This document shows positions 59,998-64,000 of a stretch of 64,000 nucleotides of DNA, in pieces. The notes under the pieces are model-generated. The model ran no database searches, was not told the origin of the DNA, and saw nothing but the letters and a program-made list of their open reading frames with translations. Position numbers and translations under genes: made by a program. How positions within the stretch are numbered: position 1 is the stretch's first letter; each line of letters opens with the position of its first letter. Source of the stretch: Flavobacteriales bacterium (lineage in GTDB: Bacteria > Bacteroidota > Bacteroidia > Flavobacteriales > Flavobacteriaceae); NCBI GenBank assembly GCA_011526365.1, contig WTIO01000051.1, positions 1-64,000 on the forward strand, read 5' to 3'.

Positions 59998-62127
59998 TTA
60001 ATTTTTTTTGTGCTCCTTGCGTGGAGGACGTTCTAATAGGGCCTTACGCGAAACTTTTTGTTTTCGTGTTTTTGGATCAATTCCAAAATATTTCACGTCT
60101 AAGGTATCTCCTACTTTAAGTACATCACTAACCTGTTCAATGCGTTCCCAGGCAATTTCTGAAATGTGTAGTAACACATCTTTACCAGGGAAAAACTCTA
60201 CCACAGCACCAAAGTCTAATAATTTGGATACAGTTACGGAGTAGGTTTCACCTACTTCGGGTTCAAAAGTGATGTTTTTAATTTTTTGGATGGCTCTATC
60301 AATTTTTTCTTGATTCACCCCTAAAATTTCAATCACTCCGAACTCACCTTCTTCTTCAATAACAATAGTGGTATCAGTTTCTTTTTGCATTTCCTGAATG
60401 ACTTTTCCTCCAGGTCCAATGACAGCTCCAATATAATCGTTGGAGATGGTCATTTTCACCATTTTTGGTGCATGGGCCTTCACCGATTCTCTTGGAGTTT
60501 CAATAGTTTCCACAAGCTTTTCAAGTATGTGTAAACGCCCGTCACGAGCTTGCTCTAATGCCTTACCAAGGATTTCATAGCTGAGTCCCTTGATTTTGAT
60601 ATCCATTTGACAGGCGGTAATCCCATCTTGTGTTCCGGTTACTTTAAAGTCCATATCTCCTAAATGGTCTTCATCACCGAGAATGTCAGAGAGTACGGCA
60701 TAGTTGTCGCCTTCACTAATAAGTCCCATGGCGATACCTGAAACAGGTTTTTTGATCTTAATACCAGCGTCCATAAGTGCCATGGTTCCCGAACAAACGG
60801 TTGCCATAGAGGAAGAACCATTAGATTCTAGTACTTCTGACACCACACGTACAGTGTAGGGACAATCATCGGGCATTACTTTTTTAAGCGCTCTTTGTGC
60901 CAAGTTACCGTGCCCAACTTCGCGACGGCTGGTCCCGCGCAAGGGACGTGCCTCTCCAGTTGAAAACGGAGGGAAGTTGTAGTGCAGGTAGAAGTTTTCT
61001 TCTCCCTGTTCGGTTGGCAAGTCAATAATATTGGCTTCACGCGAAGTTCCGAGTGTAACCGTGGCAAGCGCTTGTGTTTCTCCACGTGTAAAGATAGAAG
61101 ATCCATGCGTTGAAGGAAGGTAGTCCACTTCGCACCAAATGGGACGAATGTCGGTTGTTTTTCTACCGTCCAAACGAATGCCTTCTTGGAGTAATAAATC
61201 ACGAACGGCTTTCTTTTGTGCTTCACCAAAATAACGAGAAATTAAGGCTCCTTTTTCTTCTAACTCCTCTTCAGAGTAGGCGGCCTTAATTTCGTCTTTT
61301 AGGATGCTAAAGCTTTCTGAACGCTCGTTTTTAGTGCCACCGTTTTTAGCAATGTCGTAGCACGCTTTGTAGGCCTTTTCATGAATGGTTGCCTGAAGGG
61401 CTTCGTCGTGCTCTTCTTCCTCGTATTCGCGAGTTTCTTTTTTTCCAACTGCTGCAGCGAGTGCATTTTGTGCTTCAATTTGTGCCTTGATAGCCTCGTG
61501 ACCAAATGCGATGGCATCAATCATTTCTTGTTCTGAAATTTCATCGAATTCACCTTCTACCATAGCCACAGAATCAGCACTAGCACCAATCATAATATCT
61601 ACATCGGACTGGGCCAGTTGTTCTTTACTTGGGTTAATAATCCATTCCCCATCTACTCTTCCTACACGGGCTTCTGAAATGGCTGTTTCAAAAGGGATGT
61701 CAGAAAGTTGAAGAGCAGTAGAGGCCGCTAAACCTGCAAGTGCATCGGGCATAACGTTCTCATCGTGAGACATCAATTGGATCATAATTTGAGTTTCTGC
61801 GTGATAGTCTTTGGGAAACAAAGGACGCAGTACGCGGTCTACCAATCTCATGGTTAGGATTTCCTCGTTGCTTGGCCGTGCCTCACGCTTAAAAAAGCCT
61901 CCTGGGAAACGCCCAGCAGCAGCAAATTTTTCGCGGTAGTCTACCGTTAGGGGTAAAAAGTCAACAGGACTGGCCTGACGAGCAGAAACGGCCGTGGCAA
62001 GGAGCATGCAGTCGCCCATACGGACAACTACAGATCCGTCGGCTTGTTTGGCTAGTTTTCCGGTTTCAAGAATAATCTCTCTACCGTCTGTCAAGGTAAT
62101 GGTTTGTGAAAATGTTTTTGGAATCAT
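59998..62127 (-). CDS. pnp: Polynucleotide phosphorylase Pnp (709 aa)
   Basis: 3'-5' exoribonuclease of the RNA decay machinery. Two RNase PH domains ([20 protein letters not shown] near 75; [17 protein letters not shown] near 400), a KH domain ([18 protein letters not shown] near 570) and an S1 domain ([19 protein letters not shown] near 645). Length is normal. It follows rpsO, as in many bacteria, with an 89-base gap that contains a perfect hairpin and no clear promoter. Confidence 0.97.
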   Translation of the reverse strand: MIPKTFSQTITLTDGREIILETGKLAKQADGSVVVRMGDCMLLATAVSARQASPVDFLPLTVDYREKFAAAGRFPGGFFKREARPSNEEILTMRLVDRVLRPLFPKDYHAETQIMIQLMSHDENVMPDALAGLAASTALQLSDIPFETAISEARVGRVDGEWIINPSKEQLAQSDVDIMIGASADSVAMVEGEFDEISEQEMIDAIAFGHEAIKAQIEAQNALAAAVGKKETREYEEEEHDEALQATIHEKAYKACYDIAKNGGTKNERSESFSILKDEIKAAYSEEELEEKGALISRYFGEAQKKAVRDLLLQEGIRLDGRKTTDIRPIWCEVDYLPSTHGSSIFTRGETQALATVTLGTSREANIIDLPTEQGEENFYLHYNFPPFSTGEARPLRGTSRREVGHGNLAQRALKKVMPDDCPYTVRVVSEVLESNGSSSMATVCSGTMALMDAGIKIKKPVSGIAMGLISEGDNYAVLSDILGDEDHLGDMDFKVTGTQDGITACQMDIKIKGLSYEILGKALEQARDGRLHILEKLVETIETPRESVKAHAPKMVKMTISNDYIGAVIGPGGKVIQEMQKETDTTIVIEEEGEFGVIEILGVNQEKIDRAIQKIKNITFEPEVGETYSVTVSKLLDFGAVVEFFPGKDVLLHISEIAWERIEQVSDVLKVGDTLDVKYFGIDPKTRKQKVSRKALLERPPRKEHKKN

Positions 62128-62151
62128 GTGTTCATTTTAGGTTTAATGCGA

Positions 62152-62205
62152 GTTGTTGTGTATTGCAGCAACCAATGAAACGCAATGATTCGGCATTAAA
62201 ATGCC
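62152..62205 (-). promoter_or_regulatory. Two stem-loops in the rpsO-pnp leader
   Basis: Nearest rpsO, GGCATT-TT-AATGCC (62192-62205) is a perfect 6-bp hairpin. Nearer pnp, GTTGCTG...CAACAAC (62152-62172) forms a 7-bp stem with one A-C mismatch. Neither has a T run. In other bacteria the pnp leader hairpin is the site of RNase III and Pnp autoregulation, so these are candidates (inference). Confidence 0.4.
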
Positions 62206-62216
62206 AATTCAGGGAT

Positions 62217-62486
62217 TTATTTACGAAGTTTGAGCGTTTTCACAATCGCACGGTAACGCTCAATATCTTTATCTTTAAGATAATCAAGAATGTTACGACG
62301 CTTTCCTACCATACGTACCAATGCACGTTCGGTGTTAAAGTCCTTAGGGTTTTTCTTAAGGTGGTCAGAAAGGTGGTTGATACGATGTGTAAACAGGGCA
62401 ACTTGCCCTTCGGCAGTACCGGTGTCCTTTTCGGATTTCCCGTGCGTTTTAAAAATCTTAGCTTTTTCTTCTTTAGTTAGATACAT
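62217..62486 (-). CDS. rpsO: 30S ribosomal protein S15 (89 aa)
   Basis: Binds the central domain of 16S rRNA and forms a bridge to the 50S subunit. MYLTKEEKAKIFKTHGKSEK, then DTGTAEGQVALFTHRINHL (near 22-40), then the conserved RALVRMVGKRRNILDYLK. The start at 62486 is the family start. In-frame codons upstream cross a TAnnTTTG promoter element. Exactly the usual 89 residues. Confidence 0.97.
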   Translation of the reverse strand: MYLTKEEKAKIFKTHGKSEKDTGTAEGQVALFTHRINHLSDHLKKNPKDFNTERALVRMVGKRRNILDYLKDKDIERYRAIVKTLKLRK

Positions 62487-62531
62487 TCCAATATTGTTTA
62501 AATGATTATTATGTATTGCTCGAAAGCGTCG

Positions 62532-62539
62532 CAAAGATA
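62532..62539 (-). promoter_or_regulatory. -7 element of the rpsO-pnp promoter
   Basis: The minus strand reads TATCTTTG, a perfect match, 45 bases before the rpsO ATG. Confidence 0.55.
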
Positions 62540-62609
62540 CACTTAATTGTTAATATACACTACTTTAACCGAAGGATTTCCTAGTAGTATTGAAAAGGAA
62601 AGCTGCTGT

Positions 62610-62975
62610 TTATAGCACAATTTCATTAATGCTCCAATAATTTAAGTTTCGTGCAATGTTTTGTACGTAATCATGATACTTTAAGGGTTTTACGATGTAA
62701 CTAGAAGCCCCTCTAAAGTAGCAGGACTCTTTTTCTTTTTCACTGTTTGAAGTAGACAAGATTACTTTTGGAATACAGCGAATCGCAGGATATTTGGTTG
62801 TGGCTTCAACCAAATGCTTCAATAACTGAAGCATTTCTTGAAAACCATAAGTTCCAACGGCTGTGTAGATCCCTCCTGAGGTAAAGTTGGACTTTTCGAT
62901 GATGCTGTCCACCATAGCAAGTCCGTAGTTACTTTCTACAAAAGCTAGAAATTTACTAAAAAAAATTCCTTTCAA
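62610..62975 (-). pseudogene. Chimeric remnant: N-terminus of a heme-NO-binding (H-NOX) protein joined to the end of a receiver domain
   Basis: Residues 1 to about 56 (KGIFFSKFLAFVESNYGLAM, then SGGIYTAVGTYGFQEMLQLL) match the N-terminal part of HNOB/H-NOX domain proteins. Residues about 66-121 (CIPKVILSTSNSEKEKES, then ASSYIVKPLKYHDYVQNIA and NYWS) match the last half of an RcpA-type response regulator receiver domain, with the conserved TS and KP. The join near 62777-62801 is in frame. The H-NOX heme-ligand His region and the receiver phospho-Asp are both missing, and the usual ATG is TTG. So neither function can remain. Most simply, an internal deletion fused two neighbouring signalling genes (inference). 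Confidence 0.7.
62812..62836. repeat. Perfect 10-bp inverted repeat next to the chimera junction
   Basis: AAATGCTTCA, ATAAC, TGAAGCATTT inside the remnant gene, about 11-35 bases from the inferred join. A second short inverted repeat, GGTTG-N6-CAACC, follows it at about 62794-62809. Such hairpins can promote deletion by replication slippage. Confidence 0.6.
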
Positions 62976-63256
62976 AACACTAAAGATTAAGGTGTGTCTC
63001 GAGCTAGTACGTTCCTATTTGATCCGTAATGCTTAGTATAATTCCAAGCAAGAATGCAAAAGGAGCGTACCAGGAAAATTTGATAAAACAGGAAGGAGGG
63101 TAAAGTGTAGGTTGTTCATATAAGTGGGTTTTATATTCACCTACAATTAAACATTTTGCCCTAAAAAAAATACGCTTTAACAAAAAAAAGTAGGGTATAG
63201 GTGTTCAGCACACCAATTGGAGTTGTCGCAGCGCTGTCTCTAAAAAGGGAAAGCAA
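62976..63256. other. 281-bp gap without a supported gene
   Basis: Between the chimeric remnant and accD. A minus-strand frame open from about 63204 to a TAG at 63004 has a hydrophobic stretch (SWYAPFAFLLGIILSIT), but no convincing start and runs of T in the DNA that give Phe tracts. A 14-bp palindrome, AGCAACTAGTTGCT (63252-63265), covers the accD stop and is followed on the minus strand by a T-rich run, so it may be a weak accD terminator. Nothing else recognised. Confidence 0.4.
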
Positions 63257-64000
63257 CTAGTTGCTGCGCAGCGGACGATTTAAAATTAAATCGATGTATT
63301 GGTTGATTTGTGATTTGAGTTGACTTCTGTGTACTATAAAATCCAAAAACCCTTTTTCTTTAAGGAATTCACTGGTTTGAAAGCCTTCCGGTAAATCTTG
63401 TCCAGTGGTATCCTTAACCACGCGTGGTCCTGCAAAACCTATCAAGGCGCGGGGTTCGGCAATATTAATATCGCCTAACATCGCAAAAGAAGCTGTAGTT
63501 CCCCCAGTAGTAGGATCGGTACAAAGTGAAATATAAGGTACTTTGGCTTCGGACAATTCTGCTAGCATGGCAGAGGTTTTTGCCATTTGCATTAAAGAAG
63601 TTGCAGATTCCATCATTCGGGCCCCACCAGATTTTGAGATGACCACTAAAGGAATATTTTTCTCTAAGGCATGTTTGGCAGCTCGGGTAATTTTTTCTCC
63701 AACCACAGAGCCCATGGATCCTCCAATAAAGGCAAAGTCCATGCAGGCAACCACCAAGGCTTCCCCCATAGACTTTCCTACTGCAACGCGTATTGCGTCG
63801 TTAAGGTTGGTTTTTTTATGGGCTGCTTTTAGGCGGTCTTTGTATTTTTTGGTGTCCTCGAACTTTAAAAAGTCCTTAGAGCGAAGATCAGCATCCAGTT
63901 CTTCAAATTCATTGTCGTCAAAAAGTATTTGAAAATATTCTTTGCTTCCAATGTGCACGTGATAGTCATCTTCCGGGCTTATGTAGAAGTTTTCAGCTAA
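63257..64000 (-). CDS. accD: Acetyl-CoA carboxylase carboxyltransferase subunit beta AccD, 5' end outside the window
   Basis: Transfers the carboxyl group from biotin carrier to acetyl-CoA, the first step of fatty acid synthesis. The visible 247 residues run to the window edge as [20 protein letters not shown] in the same frame, so the gene is cut by the window, not truncated in nature. Crotonase-fold motifs [54 protein letters not shown] and [17 protein letters not shown] are intact. The N-terminal zinc ribbon lies beyond the edge. Confidence 0.95.
   Translation of the reverse strand, partial: LAENFYISPEDDYHVHIGSKEYFQILFDDNEFEELDADLRSKDFLKFEDTKKYKDRLKAAHKKTNLNDAIRVAVGKSMGEALVVACMDFAFIGGSMGSVVGEKITRAAKHALEKNIPLVVISKSGGARMMESATSLMQMAKTSAMLAELSEAKVPYISLCTDPTTGGTTASFAMLGDINIAEPRALIGFAGPRVVKDTTGQDLPEGFQTSEFLKEKGFLDFIVHRSQLKSQINQYIDLILNRPLRSN

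Noticed and set aside
63004-63204. Minus-strand open frame with a hydrophobic C-terminus
   Set aside because: No credible start codon, Phe runs come from T tracts, and no family is recognised. It could be a gene remnant but I cannot support it.

Overview
The window is chromosomal DNA from a member of the family Flavobacteriaceae (Bacteroidota). The evidence is the gene content and order: gliding genes gldJ, gldB and gldC, the type IX secretion gene porV, an mraZ-to-ftsZ division cluster with an FtsZ ending in the flavobacterial tail, and a primary sigma factor without region 1.1. Repeated TAnnTTTG promoter elements in place of TATAAT point the same way. The genus cannot be named from this stretch. 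Most of the window is densely packed core genome.

Layout. 1-2.96 kb is an AT-rich accessory patch. It holds small unrecognised genes, a truncated paralogue joined to an unrelated neighbour, a 94-codon gene boxed in by inward-pointing terminator repeats, a gene fragment without a start codon, and a 32-residue membrane peptide. 2.96-7.3 kb carries murF, gldJ and porV, with porU missing from its expected place. 7.4-11.3 kb carries pyruvate dehydrogenase E1 alpha and E2, an SDR and a SprT-like protein. 11.3-17 kb, on the minus strand, holds an Mla-type ABC transporter, a KAS III-like enzyme and gcvP. 17-25 kb holds a degenerate UbiA-like membrane protein, an M3 peptidase, purE/purK, then adk-obg-mpl and a PaiB-like protein. 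25.2-29.5 kb starts with a broken radC, followed by a deacetylase-like protein, yjjG, a MazG-like enzyme and aroA. 29.5-34.7 kb has queA-rlmN-ispB-dnaG. 34.7-38.9 kb has a response regulator, nadE, gldB-gldC, engB and a hydrolase. 39-55 kb is the complete peptidoglycan/division operon mraZ-rsmH-ftsL-ftsI-murE-mraY-murD-ftsW-murG-murC-ftsQ-ftsA-ftsZ-yqeY, ending in tRNA-Arg. 55-58.4 kb has a PepSY protein, a porin and an OmpA protein. 58.4-64 kb, on the minus strand, has rpsO-pnp-rpoD-rpe, a chimeric H-NOX/receiver remnant and the 3' part of accD.

How the parts fit. Cell wall synthesis is spread over three places: murF beside gldJ, mpl recycling beside obg, and the division cluster, which has three exact 10-bp MraZ-type boxes directly upstream of its promoter. 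The RpoD encoded here is the factor expected to read the TAnnTTTG promoters found before pdhA, purK, adk, queA, ispB, gldB, mraZ, rpsO and tRNA-Arg.

I found no phage, integrase, transposase, CRISPR array or clear defence system. The least explained structures are the boxed small gene at 2060-2411 with its truncated paralogue at 47-102, the H-NOX/receiver chimera at 62610-62975, a start-codon hairpin on a response regulator gene at 35296-35314, and terminators sitting tightly between gldJ/murF and rpoD/rpe.
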